A stretch of DNA of 64,000 nt from Mytilus edulis. Lineage: Eukaryota > Mollusca > Bivalvia > Mytilida > Mytilidae. The stretch covers positions 16,319,531 to 16,383,530 of the forward strand of contig NC_092348.1 in assembly GCF_963676685.1 (NCBI RefSeq), written 5' to 3'. The position numbers and the translations under genes were made by a program. Shown here in pieces: positions 33,517 to 44,960 of this stretch; within the stretch, counting starts at the first letter, position 1; each line of letters starts with the position of its first letter. A model generated the notes under the pieces. The model ran no database searches, was not told the DNA's origin, and saw nothing but the letters and a program-made list of their open reading frames with translations.

Positions 33517-33907
33517 GATCCTTTCAGAACTTTTTTTTATCGGATATCAATATGTCATTTTTTAATTTTTATATATAGAACTGAACCCTTTATTAAAAAT
33601 CGTCGAAATTTTTGGACATCGGCTTTTGGAATATTTCTGATGCTGGGACTGTAGGCTATAAAATCGGTATATTCTTACTGGAGTTCATTTTATACACAGA
33701 GTTTCGAAATATCTTCTGTCATCTGGAGCTACCAAAAACCATTTTTTTGCACAAATTTACTGAGAACTTTTGCTTCCGGAATATTTGGTATAATTTCCGC
33801 AATAGTCTTTAATAATGGGCTTTCAAATTTATTCGCATAGTTTATCTTTACTTGTGTTTATTTTGTTTTTGAGTGAGTTTAGTCATTACAATTTCAATTT
33901 TAAAGTT

Positions 33908-34620
33908 ATATCTAAAATATGTAGAACTTTAGTATCGGTGTCTAATAAAACAATATTTCCGGTTGCAGTTACAGCGAGGCTATTCGGTTTGAAATGAAGT
34001 TTTGAGTTTCTAGTTGTATTTCCCGTATACGTTCACATAACCTTATTTGGATAGGCAAGCGATAGAAGACGGCCGTGTTTGTATTTAGATGTCTTGTCTA
34101 TTACATAAAAATCATTGTTGATATTTGTTGTTGCTTTCACAGCATATGTTAATATTCTTTTCTAGTTTTCATCGAATTCAAATGTATGCAATTTTTTCCA
34201 CTCGCCTCAATGATGATAAGTTGCCTTACACTGCTTGTTGACAGCTTATACGAAATTTCTTCACAAATTACCAACAACTATCCTACCAGATTTTGTTATA
34301 TGTAGTGGCAGGGCAATTAATGGCGAAAAATCTATGAAATCCTTTAAGTTACCGTCGTTCGCTAATGTTACAAGTTTTGATTGGCCAGAAATGGATAAAA
34401 TTACTTCTCCTTCGTGACTTTCGAGCATAGCTTCAACACTTAGATCTTTAACTTCTTTTCGTTGTTCTTAAATCCATTTTCTCAAGCATGAGTATTTATC
34501 ACTCACCCAAACTGACCCATCTTGGCAAGGATGTATGTTATTGAAAATGGCTTTACTTCTGTAAAAATAAAGGACTTCAAATTGTACTGTATCCGAAACT
34601 TCTTCGAATCATCCAAACAT
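33908..34620 (-). pseudogene. Propeller fragment 4 of the array
   Basis: Like fragments 2 and 3, but the last ~60 bases (34561-34620) carry several differences, some of which return to the parent gene's wording (GTAAAAATAAAGGACTTC, AATTGTACTG). Confidence 0.8.
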
Positions 34621-35010
34621 GATCCTTTCAGAACTTTTTTTATCGGATATCAATATGTCATTTTTAATTTTTATATATAGAACTGAACCCTTTATTAAAA
34701 ATCGTCGAAATTTTTGGACATCGGCTTTTGGAATATTTCTGATGCTGGGACTGTAGGCCATAAAATCGGTATATTCTTACTGGAGTTCATTTTATACACA
34801 GAGTTTCGAAATATCTTCTGTCATCTGGAGCTACCAAAAACCATTTTTTTGCACAAATTTACTGAGAACTTTTGCTTCCGGAATATTTGGTATAATTTCC
34901 GCAATAGTCTTTAATAATGGGCTTTCAAATTTATTCGTTTAGTTTATGTTTACTTGTGTTTATTTTGTTTTGAGTGAGTTAAGTCATTACAATTTCAATT
35001 TTAAAGTGTG

Positions 35011-35358
35011 TCTTTCTGTGTTGTAATGTTACACTATTATTTCGGGCGAAGGATGGTACCCATTAAACGTTGAAACCCACTGCTTTTGTTTGTACCTGTT
35101 TTTAAGTCAGGAATCTGATGTTAATTAGTTTGATGAAGTCGTTCATAAGTGTTTCTCGTTTCTCTATTCTTATATAGATTGGAACGTTGGTTGCCCGCTC
35201 TGAATTGTTTCACATTGGTCACTTTTTTGGTCTTTATAGCTTACTATTCGTTGTGAGCCGAGGCTCCGTGTTGAAGACCATACTTTGACCTGTAATGGGT
35301 TTTCATTGTGACTTGAATGGAGAGTTGTCACTCATATCACATCTTCTGAGATCAATTG
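35011..35358 (-). repeat. SINE-like repeat S at the edge of the array
   Basis: Minus strand reads AGAAGATGTGATATGAGTG, ACAACTCTCCATTCAAGTC, GGTCTTCAACACGGAGCC, then ATCAGATTCCTGACTTAAA. It begins where the last spacer ends. Confidence 0.6.
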
Positions 35359-35394
35359 ACGCATTCCTTTGTTGAAGTCATAATATATCCGACT

Positions 35395-36490
35395 ATTGCC
35401 GTTTCGTTTTATCACTATGGCTACGTTTAAGTAATCAATTGAACCAAGGGTTCTAAGTGCTTTTAAGTCATTCTTTCGAAAATATTATGATCAGCACGAG
35501 TTGATTGACCAATATGAAATATCTGCGTTAAAGATGACCTCGGATAAATTTCCAATTGTCAGAACCACGATCTCGACTTCTTTTGAGTTGTGAATTTTTT
35601 TTATGACTTCTCACAGGATATATATTTGCATGATCAACACGACGTGTGCCACTTTGGGAGCAGAGAATGCTAGCCCTCCGACGCTTCCTAGCACAGACTT
35701 GGATTTAGGTTAAGTTCGTGTTATTCAGTTTCCTACGTAGTGTATTGTGGATTTGTTCGTCATTTTTGTTTTTTTTCGATTTTGACAATCTTTTTAATCT
35801 TGTTTGTCGATTTATGAGTTATTAAAGTCCCCACTGTATCTTATGTATCTTTCGTGAATTATCAAAATACCTATCATAAGAAGGGACAATGTTTGCGACA
35901 AACCTTCTTAGGGTACTAACAATAATCTCGATTTTATTCTTAAAATATTTATGTACGGCAAATTCAGAAAAGGATGACTTATTGATTTTAATTCGCTTAA
36001 TACCCTGTGGCAAGTATTTCATGCATGTGAAGGTAGACAACAAAAGTAGATATCTCATAAATGACCAAAGAACGACGAGGTAAACCAATACAGGACACTG
36101 TTCGTACGGTCTTCAACAAAGATCAATTTCCAATACGGCAAAGTAAGCCATAAAAAACCGCCTTGAAAAACTGTGAAACAAATCAAAAGAAAAACAATTC
36201 ACGGCCAGATTAATAGAAAGCGATTGAGAGCAAATAAGCATACACACTTAGTTACAACCTCTTGACTTTGAGCATCTTAATCTTTCTTTTCATCAAAATG
36301 ATACATTGTTTAGTTCTTTTATCATGAAAAATTGTCATTTTTTTTATATATTCCTCTTTATGACGTAAATCTATACTAATAAACGAGAAGACCACATTTT
36401 GAGTGTCGCTTCTCTTCGTTCCACAATAAATTAATCATCATGCATTTGTGTCCAATAGCCGCATATGTTATCCTCGCTTATGACTATTCC
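35395..36490. other. Repeat remnants: H-like, S-like and D fragments
   Basis: 35395-35710 has decayed family H text (CATGATCAACACGACGTGTG, TTTGGGAGCAGAGAATGC). 36080-36260 is a plus-strand S fragment (TACGGTCTTCAACAAAGATC). 36372-36490 is the right end of element D on the minus strand (ATCTATACTAATAAACGAG, GTGTCGCTTCTCTTCG). No gene is seen in the rest. Confidence 0.45.
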
Positions 36491-37945
36491 GATTGGGTAA
36501 TTTTGAAAAACGATAATTAAAGGTGTCAGACCACCAATTAAAAATTGCTATCTGTTCAACTAAATTTGCAATTTACACAGCTTTCTATATTTTGTACCTT
36601 AAGTTTAACTGCAAAGAAACCTGGTATATCCTGAATTGTACATGTATCACCTTTCTACATGCCAATTCTCAACTAATGTTTAAAGTCTTAAAATGAATAT
36701 TTGATCTTGAAACACAGGTACTACCAAAATAACTCCCGGTTTTCTTGAAATCTTAAATTAGTGTACTATGTAGTGCATTAACCCTGAATTTTTAACGCAA
36801 ACTCATAGAAAAGTGAATTTTGTCTCAAAATGGTCTAAATATATTTCCCTTTCACCAAAAGTTTCATTTATGCAATGTGTTGGTTAGGTTTGAAAGTTTT
36901 TAAATTTTTAAATTTTTGAATATTTAATTTTTTTTTTTTTTTTAATTTTTAATTTTTGAATTGATATTTTTTTATTTTTGGCTTTTTGAATTTGAATTTT
37001 TGGAATTGAATAATCAAAATTGAGGGCCATGCTCATGATAAATGATCGTTCATATAATTTCGTCACGTCCTTATGTTGCGGACGTGCATTCGGGTTGACT
37101 CATGGAAATGGCATGGTTCTACGTCATACTGTTATATCTAAATATGGTCAACGTGCATCCTGTTTTTTTTTTTGTTTTTTTTTTGGGGGGGGGACTGAAC
37201 TGACATTCCTACTGATATCTTAAGGTTTAAGAACATTGCTAAACACAAGGAAAGTGTTGTTAAATCTGCCGTTATTATATTCAAGATAAATTATCTGTTT
37301 AGAAACAGAGGGAGCTGTAATTAAGCATTTATGTGAGCTTTACTCATCAGGTCGGCACAGATCAAATTGACAGAAGACACACAAATGCGATGTAAATAAA
37401 CCATCATAGATACCTGGATTGAAATTTCATATACGCCAAACGCGTGTTTCGTCTACTAAAGACTCATCAGTGACGTTCGAATAAAAATTTAATAGTACAT
37501 GCAATAAGTCAAAGCTACTCAGTATACATATGATAACTCTTATTTTCCAAAAGTAAAATATTAATCAGTCACATTAAAAAACTTACTTCAGTGTTAAAAA
37601 GTCTGAGAAAATCTGAAAACAGCATTAAATGTGCGGCTGCTTTGCGTTTAAACTGAACATGATGAAATTCTAAGAGTGTCGAAATTTAAATGGCACTATT
37701 TGCATGTATGATTTACTTTCCTTTACCAGCATGCAAACCGAATGTAAGAATAAAAAAATCAAAAGAAATGCTTTGCATTTAAAATGAACACGATGAAATT
37801 CTACGAGATATAAATCACAATATTTTCATGTATGATAAACTTTCCTTTACCTGCATGCAAATCGAATGTGAATTGTAAAAATAAAAAATAATCAAAACAA
37901 TGGGTTTCAAATAAAGGCGCTTGCGTATATGTATATATTTCTCCG
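36491..37945. other. Intergenic, low-complexity T-rich stretch and a G repeat fragment
   Basis: 36890-37020 is mostly T and A runs. 37161-37192 is a T run ending in ten G. 37405-37490 is a minus-strand 3' piece of family G (ACGCCAAACGCGTGTTTCG). TTTGCATTTAAAATGAACA-like and CTTTCCTTTACC-GCATGCAA blocks are imperfectly doubled at 37640-37870. No coding support. Confidence 0.4.
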
Positions 37946-39585
37946 TCAAAAGCCTATAAAATTAACGACTAATATGTGATTCCATGGTGAAATAAGGTGT
38001 TTCGATCTAAACAGAGAGACCGAATATGTTCGATGTCTACACCCAATCCACATTTTACCACTCACGTCTATGCACATTGAAGTTGGGTTCGGTATATTGT
38101 AATCTTGTGTGTCAATACGTGTTTTTAAGGTACCTTTTGTATACAGGATATGTAAGAATTTTGTATCTAACAAAGCAATGTAACCGTCTGAAGTAACAGA
38201 TAAGCTCCTAGGTTTAAAATGCGAACTTGTGTCGCCTTTGTATTCCCACATAACCTTATTTGGATATGCAAGGGATATAATACGACTCTGACCGCTTACT
38301 GGCCCTTGTAAGTCAATGACATACATATCGTTATTAATATGCGAGGTTGCTTTAAGCGGATATGTCGGTTTTTGTCATTATCAAATTCATACGTGTGTAA
38401 TATATCTCCGCTGAGATCCATAATGATTATTTGCCTTACACTATTTTCTGAAAACTCAATTTGACCTTTTTCACATAATCCTATAACGATCTTGGAGGAC
38501 TTTGTTAAGTGTAAAGCTCGAGGAACCATTTCTGGAAAATCAACAAAGTCTTGCATTTCTCCGTCATTTCTCAACTTGACAAGCTTAGATTTTCCCTCAA
38601 GAGATAGAATTACTTCTTCTTTATCAATTCCTAGCATCTCTACAACATCAATATCTATAATTTCTTTCTTTTGTTCAATGCCGTCTGTTCCCATAACTAT
38701 CATTTTGAAGCAAGTGTCATAGTCACTCACCATTATAAGGTCGAATGAACCAAGTACTTCTACTTTTACCTTATGAACCTGCTGGATATCAGTCAATACC
38801 CCGAACATATCAGAAATTTGTTTTTCGCTAATATTTCCCTGTTCTTATTTCATTGAATTAATATGCGCATCTCTGTATGACTTACTCAGTTGTGTCCATG
38901 TATTGATAGAGACTTCTGTCTCTGTTAACTTTTTCAAATTACCAGAGTCAAGGGATGTTGTCAATGATTCGATTTTCGTACTTAAATCTTGTTTTGCACT
39001 TATGCTGGAACTTCGAGCTGCTTCCTGTATGTTTTTAATTTCTTTCCATCTGTCTTCAAGTTTTTGAAGTTGAATTTTTATTTCATTTTCTACCATTTCT
39101 TTCATCTTTTCTCCTTGATCTAAGATAGCCTTTTTGGCACTTTCGTACAAGCTATTCTCTAAGTTTATCTTCGTCTCAATACCCGTTTTACATGACTCAT
39201 GAAAACTGAGTTCGACTTTAAGTTCATCTCGATAGTAATTCAAACTATTAAATTTGGCCTTGTAAAGGTCTTTCAAACTTTCAACTTCATGACCACTATG
39301 ATTATTTGTAAAACAAGATGGACATACTAGCAGTTGGCATGTCGTACAAAAAAAGATTATCCTCAACTCAGGATGAGTTTTACAAAGTATATGCAAATTT
39401 GGTTCGTTTATTTCCTTTGTTCCAATTTTTGACAGTTCTATAACTGTATGGTCCTCATGAAATTTAGTATGAATATTATTTTTACATTCTTCGCACATTA
39501 AATAATTGCATTTAATGCATTTCCACTTAATTGTTGTACTTTTCTCACAAACGTGACACAAGGCTGGTGTTACAGGAGACGCCAT
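37946..39585 (-). pseudogene. Decayed B-box/coiled-coil/propeller paralogue
   Basis: Same layout as the gene at 27760 but more diverged. The first part (38845-39585, start MASPVTPALCHVCEK) has both B-boxes (CHVC, CIKC, CEEC; then CKTH, CTTC, CPSC, NNHSGH) and a coiled coil. Reading stops at an in-frame TAA (38845-38847). The same frame then continues through 38296-38808 with ISEKQISDMFGVL and propeller text (DYDTCFKM, LSLEGKSKLVKL, LHLTKSSKIVIGL). A frame slip near 38370 moves the rest to another frame (37946-38326: MYVIDLQ, SYPNK-like LAYPNKVMWEYKG, MCIDVSGKMWIGC). One stop and one frameshift in an otherwise well-kept sequence mean either young decay or sequence error. In-frame ATG codons upstream (to 39645) do not align with the paralogues. 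Confidence 0.75.
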
Positions 39586-39645
39586 TTTGTGTTTTGACCA
39601 AGTATGTAATAGATATATATCCTGGTAAACAAAACACAATGTCAA

Positions 39646-41855
39646 TTTGAAAAACTCAATCTACCATAAATAGTTTCAAGACTGAATTTAAATAATCATT
39701 ATTAGCAAACGTAAGATGTTTAATAAACTTTAACAGCTGTTCCGATGACGTGTGAATTACCATTTAAAATATATGCCATAGAATACACATATAAACACAT
39801 AATAACTAATTAATTTGATTAGAGGTTACCGATATCTGCTATTCAATAAGAGATAAGGAAAAAAGAAAATGGAGAAGGCTAACCCAAACTGTGTAATTCA
39901 TATCAAACCAACCTTGATACGATTAAATATATAAATCATAGAAGGGAGGGAAAGAAATAAAAAAAAAATCTCAAACTGTTTCTTATCCTAAAACAATCAG
40001 CACTTTTTTTTATACCAACCCCGTGTCTTCTATAGAGAAGTAGTATAAGATTAAGATGTTGTATGATTGTCGATGAGGTAAAGCTATAAAGTTAACCATA
40101 CAACACACAACAATGAGGAAAAATACATTCCATATAGTCCGCTATGAAAAGCCTTGACAGGACAAAATGTGTATTAACTAATGAATCGACAAAAACCAAC
40201 GGATTAAAATTGATAACAAAAAAATAATATTGAAAAAAAATCAATAGGGACGTATGGTTGTGGAATTGTCTGATTTTTGTTTCAGTTCTATATCGTTAAA
40301 GTATTGAACTTATAGTAATTTTATTCAGGTTGAGTGAATCTGTGATTTTTGTATAGTCGGTTTTCAATGAGTAATAACTTACTTGCCGACTTGTGTTTTA
40401 CTCGTACGAGCCCAAGTTCATCAAAATCCTCTCATTGACAAAAAGGAAAAGCATATCGCAGTTAAAAATAAAAAAAGCAACACGAACCCAAAGAAAACTA
40501 GCAACTATACAACATAACCCCAAGAGAACTAACAAAAAGTAAAATCATAAAAATACCGAGCTCTGAGGAATATTTAAAAAGGAAAGTTCCTAATCAAATT
40601 GCAAAACAGTAGGCTCAAATACATCAACATTATGTCACTAGCACACTATGTAACGAATTTATCTAACCGACTATCTTTATTTGTCGAATTTAAACTAGAG
40701 TTGTCTCATTTGCTATCATAACACATCTTCTTATTTCTCTATTAAAGTGTTCAAGTGTTCAATTTTAAGAACCTTCTTCCATTGGTCTGCACTAAAAAAA
40801 AATACTGCAAACAATAACTATTTATTATCAATAACCTTGATATAACAATATTAAACAGAACTTTCAATACTTTTAAATAATCAAACAGTGCCAAAGTCGA
40901 AAATCTACTGCTAACCGTGTATTGAATTCAGCCCCGCCTCCCTACTAACCTAATATTGAATATACACGGTCTCCACGCGGACGCTTTTAACCAATCATAT
41001 TTCTAGAAATGTATAGGAGGTAAGATAATTGTATTTATTAGAGAGTTTAATAAATAGTTTGAGTAATTTGTCGTATCGAAATTCCTGCATTACCTATTAT
41101 ACATAGATTTCTGGCAGTAAAACCTGAATCACTACAGACAGAGACAAAGGGTTATCATAGATACCAGGATAAGAATTGTGTACGCCAGACGCGCGTTTCG
41201 TCGTCCTAATCACCGAGGTTCAGAAAGGACTAGATAAAATATCTATCATTAATTTAGAAATTGCAATCATATGGTGTTACTTTATATTTAACATGCTATA
41301 AGAACTTACAAGCAGTGGCCAATTGTGTTTTTGTGACATCTATGTTTCCGTCCATGCAAAGTTCTACTTATTATCGTAATAGAGGTTCAAAAGGCGATCT
41401 TAAGTTGGTGTTAATACACTGTTTTTACAATGCTTTCAGTTGAAATCCATTGTCTACGGATAAAACCACATCAAAAGGAATACATTTTAGGTCAACGAAA
41501 ATATGTAAATGGTACTGAAATTTCGACACAACAAATTGCGTTAGTCAGTGTTAGTATTTATTTTGCAAAAAGAACACACTCCAACACACAGATAATTTTG
41601 TATTTTATTCAATTCAAGAAAGGAAAACAAAACGAACAAAAAATAAAGTATCAATACAAAGCTGACATATTTACGTATGTTTACACCCTACACTAAAGTC
41701 GACTTGGACGGGCATCTTTGGCATCTCATAACTGACCCCAAAAAAACGTTAGTTTCGTTATCAAAGATAAGCCATGTATCCTATGTATTCCTTTTTTCAA
41801 CGAATTGTATTCAAAGGTAGATAACAAAAGCAGAACATAAATTTCATCTTTAATT
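39646..41855. other. Intergenic with repeat scraps, no gene seen
   Basis: About 40035-40230 and 40690-40735 have S-like text. 40430-40620 carries minus-strand H/F ends (GCAACACGAACCCA, then AAATCATAAAAATACCGAG). 41155-41230 is a family G 3' piece (GTACGCCAGACGCGCGTTTC). A TTTATT at 41604-41609 could be the poly(A) signal (AATAAA on minus) of the gene ending at 41856. Two open frames at 41261 and 41430 show no motif. Confidence 0.4.
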
Positions 41856-43574
41856 TCAAAACCCAGTAAAAGACATAACTACGATCATTCCTTGAAATAT
41901 TTTAGTAAAATACGTCATATAAGAATCTGAGGACAATCCTCCACAGCTTATCCACATTCTCCCTCGGACGTCAATACACATAGACTCGGGGCTAAACACG
42001 TGATAGTTTAATAAAGATACAAAGGTTTTTAATGCACCTGTTATATCTAAAATATGTAGAACTTTAGTATCGGAGTCTAACAAAACAATATTTCCGGTTG
42101 CAGTTACAGCAAGGCTATTCGGTTTGAACTGAAGTTTTGCATTTAAAGTTGTATTTCCCGTATACGTCCACATAACCTTATTCGGATAAGCAAGCGACAG
42201 AAGTCGGCCGTGTTTGTGTTTAGATGTCTTGTCAATCACATACAAATCATTGTTGATATTTGTTGTTGCTTTCAGAGCATATGTTAATATTCGTTTATGT
42301 TCATCATCGAATTCAAATGTATGCAATCTTTTCCCACTCGCCTCTAAAATGATGATTTGTCTAACACTATAAGTTGACAATTTATACCTTATTTCTTCAC
42401 AAATACCAATAACTATCTTACCAGATTTTGTTATATGAAGTGGCCGGGCAATTAGTGGCGAAAAATCTATAAAATCCGTTAGTTTACCGTCCTTTGCTAA
42501 TGTTACAAGTTTTGAATGTCCAGTAAGGGATAAAATGACTTCGCCTTCATCACTTTCGAGCATTTCTTCAACACTTATATCATTAATTTCTTGTCGTTGT
42601 TGAATTTCATTGCAAACTTTCATATTCCTCAGGCATGAGTATTTATTACTCACCCAAACTGAACCATCTTTGCAAGGCTGTATGATATTGAAAATGGCTT
42701 TACTTCTGTAAGAATGAAGGACTTCAAATTGTACTGTATCCGAAACTTTTTCTAACGATCCAAACATTTTCGAAATTTGAGTTTGGTCGATTGGACCACA
42801 ATTTAGTTCTATTGGAATAATATCAATAACTCGATCAGTCTTTTGGGGCTCTATCCAAGCCTTAACCGATTGTTCTGTTTCGATTACAGATTTCAGGCTA
42901 CCTGTATTTATAGCTGAATTAACTACGTCAAAGATTGCACCAACTTCTTTTTGTGCGTTGTCGTTTTTGGTTTGTGCTTTTATTGTCGCTATTTTCATTT
43001 CTTTAATTCGGTCTTCAAGAATTTCAAGTCTGGACTTAGTTTCTTTCCCAATTGCCTTCTTTAACCTTTCTTCTTGCTCTAAAATTGTTTTTCTCGCATT
43101 TTCGTAAAAATTTTCATTTGATTTTGTCCTGTAACTAAGTTCTTTTTCACATGATAAATGAAAATCCAAATCCTCTTGTAGTCTATCCTGGAAGTATTTT
43201 AAACTTTGAAATTTGTCCTCATAATTGACTTTCAAACTCTCAAAATAATGGTCTCTGTGTTTCTCGGAAAGACAAACAGGACAGACAAACTGATTACACT
43301 TCTTACAAAATATGCAAATCTTTTGTTCAGGGTGTTTATCACACAAAACAAACAGATTTGGCTGAAACGAACCATCCTTCCCTATATCTGCTACTTTGAT
43401 GACATTATGTTCTTCGGCTGCTTTGAATTTCACATGCACCTTTCTTTTGCATTTATCACACATCAAAAGAGAACAATCTTGACATTTCCATCTAATTTGT
43501 TTTTCGTCTTCACACAGATGACAAACATAAGGAATTTGCGCTTCTACAAGATTAACAGATTTTGACAACGCCAT
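41856..43574 (-). CDS. B-box zinc finger, coiled-coil, beta-propeller protein (paralogue)
   Basis: Intronless, 572 residues from the Met at 43574 (MALSKSVNLVEAQIP). An in-frame Met 8 codons upstream lengthens the frame to 43598, but the inner start matches the paralogue at 29469. B-box 1 starts at C18 (CHLC, CQDC, CDKC, KVHVKF). B-box 2 is about residues 78-109 (CDKHPEQKICIFCKKC, CPVC, EKHRDH). All zinc ligands are kept. A charged coiled coil follows (LEILEDRIKEMKIATIKAQ), then a propeller (DGSVWVSNKYSCLRNM, SLTGHSKLVTLAKDGKL, MCIDVRGRMWISCGG). It is very close to the gene at 27760 through the whole length and also in both flanks, so the duplication was segmental. Ligand and pathway are unknown. 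No RING, so ligase activity is not implied. Confidence 0.85.
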   Translation of the reverse strand: MALSKSVNLVEAQIPYVCHLCEDEKQIRWKCQDCSLLMCDKCKRKVHVKFKAAEEHNVIKVADIGKDGSFQPNLFVLCDKHPEQKICIFCKKCNQFVCPVCLSEKHRDHYFESLKVNYEDKFQSLKYFQDRLQEDLDFHLSCEKELSYRTKSNENFYENARKTILEQEERLKKAIGKETKSRLEILEDRIKEMKIATIKAQTKNDNAQKEVGAIFDVVNSAINTGSLKSVIETEQSVKAWIEPQKTDRVIDIIPIELNCGPIDQTQISKMFGSLEKVSDTVQFEVLHSYRSKAIFNIIQPCKDGSVWVSNKYSCLRNMKVCNEIQQRQEINDISVEEMLESDEGEVILSLTGHSKLVTLAKDGKLTDFIDFSPLIARPLHITKSGKIVIGICEEIRYKLSTYSVRQIIILEASGKRLHTFEFDDEHKRILTYALKATTNINNDLYVIDKTSKHKHGRLLSLAYPNKVMWTYTGNTTLNAKLQFKPNSLAVTATGNIVLLDSDTKVLHILDITGALKTFVSLLNYHVFSPESMCIDVRGRMWISCGGLSSDSYMTYFTKIFQGMIVVMSFTGF

Positions 43575-43870
43575 TATCCATTTGCTGAAAAAAGTCAAAT
43601 TGCGGAAAAATTTCTTTTAGTCGATAGATAAGTCTGTTAATATGTGATTATTTTGTGGGGGTGAGCATATACACATTTTCGATAAACAAAGTCGCCGCAA
43701 ACATTTTACTTTAATTCAAACTTTACATATTATATATTTTTTAAATTCTAATGAGCGTATGTCCATAAACTTAATTTGTGGACGTTTAATAGATCTTGAT
43801 TATTATGAACCCCATTTCAGGCCTCGTTCAATTTGAACGAATAGGATGTCAAGGATGTATTTCTTTCAAC
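43575..43870 (-). promoter_or_regulatory. Putative promoter region shared with the paralogue at 29469
   Basis: Homologous to 29470-29790. Identical TAGTCGATAGATAA at 43618-43631 lies 44 bp before the start codon. The block CAGGCCTCGTTCAATTTG near 43818 is also shared. Confidence 0.45.
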
Positions 43871-44044
43871 TCTTATAATGTAACATTGAATAACTTTTGG
43901 ACTTTATGGAAAAATGTAATACTGTGAAACAATATATAGATATATTGAGAAACTGGTTTGTTAAAATAACATCTCACCTGAATATTTTATTTTATATCTG
44001 ATCAATTTTGAGGTCGTCTACTGTGATATTGTTTGATGATAGTT

Positions 44045-44490
44045 TTTGCAGGAGACAACTCTCCATCCACGTCACAATTTATAAAAGTAAACCATTATAT
44101 GTCAAGGTACGGTCTTCAACACGGAGCCTTGGCTCACATCGAACAACAAGCTATAAAGGGCCCAATAATATTACAAGTGTAAAACCATTTAAATGGCTTT
44201 TGCGTTTCTTTGATTCATATGACTTTGCGCTGTACTATTACATCCTGTCATTGTGTTATTTTTCTATGATAATTTTTATATTCTTGTCTTTCATTTTTGC
44301 TAATGTGCTTTGTCTATATAGATATAGGAAGATGTGATATGAGTGCCAATGAGACAAATCTCCATGCAAGTCACAATTTCTAAAAGTAAACAATTATAGG
44401 TCAAGGTATGGTCTTCAACACGGAGCCTTAGCTTACACCGAACAGCAAGCTATAACATTACTATAGTGTAAAATCATTCAAACGGCTTTT
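44045..44490 (+). repeat. Two adjacent SINE-like S copies
   Basis: 44045-44190 starts at GAGACAACTCTCCATCC, and 44322-44490 starts with GATATAGGAAGATGTGATAT. Both carry the CTTCAACACGGAGCCTT and AGCAAGCTATAA/ACAAGCTATAA blocks. Confidence 0.6.
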
Positions 44491-44669
44491 GCGGTGGTTT
44501 TTTTATACATTTGACTTGGCTCTGTACTTATACATACTGTCATTGTGTTATTGTTCTATGATAATGTTTGTATTCTTGTCTTTCATTTTTGCTATGCCTT
44601 TTTGTGTTTCTTTGAAACATATGTGTTTGTTTTTATAGTAATTAAGATTATAACACAATATTGACTACT

Positions 44670-44960
44670 GTACCCCTATTTTTGACATTTTGGCCTATTA
44701 TGTCTGATTGTCTTGTTCACACATCGTTGTCGGAATATAATGAAATTTGATGTGACTGTCAAACAAGTGAGAGTTTTAGCTAGCTATTAAACCAAGTTTA
44801 ATACACAATTTTCTACACAAGAAAATGCCTGTGCTAAGTCAGGAACATATTTATAACAGTTGTTATCCATTCGTTTGATGTGATTGAGCCTTTGATTTTA
44901 GTCATTGGATTCGGGACTTTCCGTTATGAATTTTCATCGCAGTTTGGTATTTTTTATTTT
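44670..44960 (+). repeat. SINE-like repeat F
   Basis: GTTCACACATCGTTGTCGG, AATTTGATGTGACTGTC, then TTATCCATTCGTTTGATGTG and CGTTATGAATTTTCATCG in family order. Confidence 0.55.

Larger units (their letters stand above)
30201..35010 (-). repeat. Tandem array of ~1.1 kb chimeric units (spacer plus B-box gene fragment)
   Basis: The junction GATCCTTTCAGAACT (TGTCC in the first) recurs at 30201, 31306, 32413, 33517 and 34621, giving periods of 1105, 1107, 1104 and 1104 bp. Each unit has a spacer of about 380-390 bp (e.g. 32413-32803, with GAACTGAACCCTTTATTAAA and TTGGTATAATTTCCGCAATA) followed by about 715 bp of the B-box gene propeller region on the minus strand. There are five spacers and four gene fragments. 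Units 2, 3 and most of 4 read as nearly identical. Unit 1 and the tail of unit 4 differ more. No unit carries the B-boxes, coiled coil or the gene's stop, so none can encode the parent protein. Confidence 0.9.

Noticed and set aside
30295-34914. Repeated plus-strand open frames of 60-79 residues through the chimeric array
   Set aside because: They repeat because the DNA unit repeats. Those over the gene fragments are antisense to the propeller coding strand, and those in the spacer show no motif.
43206-43565. 119-residue plus-strand open frame
   Set aside because: It lies fully antisense to the B-box coding region of the gene at 41856-43574 and has no motif of its own.
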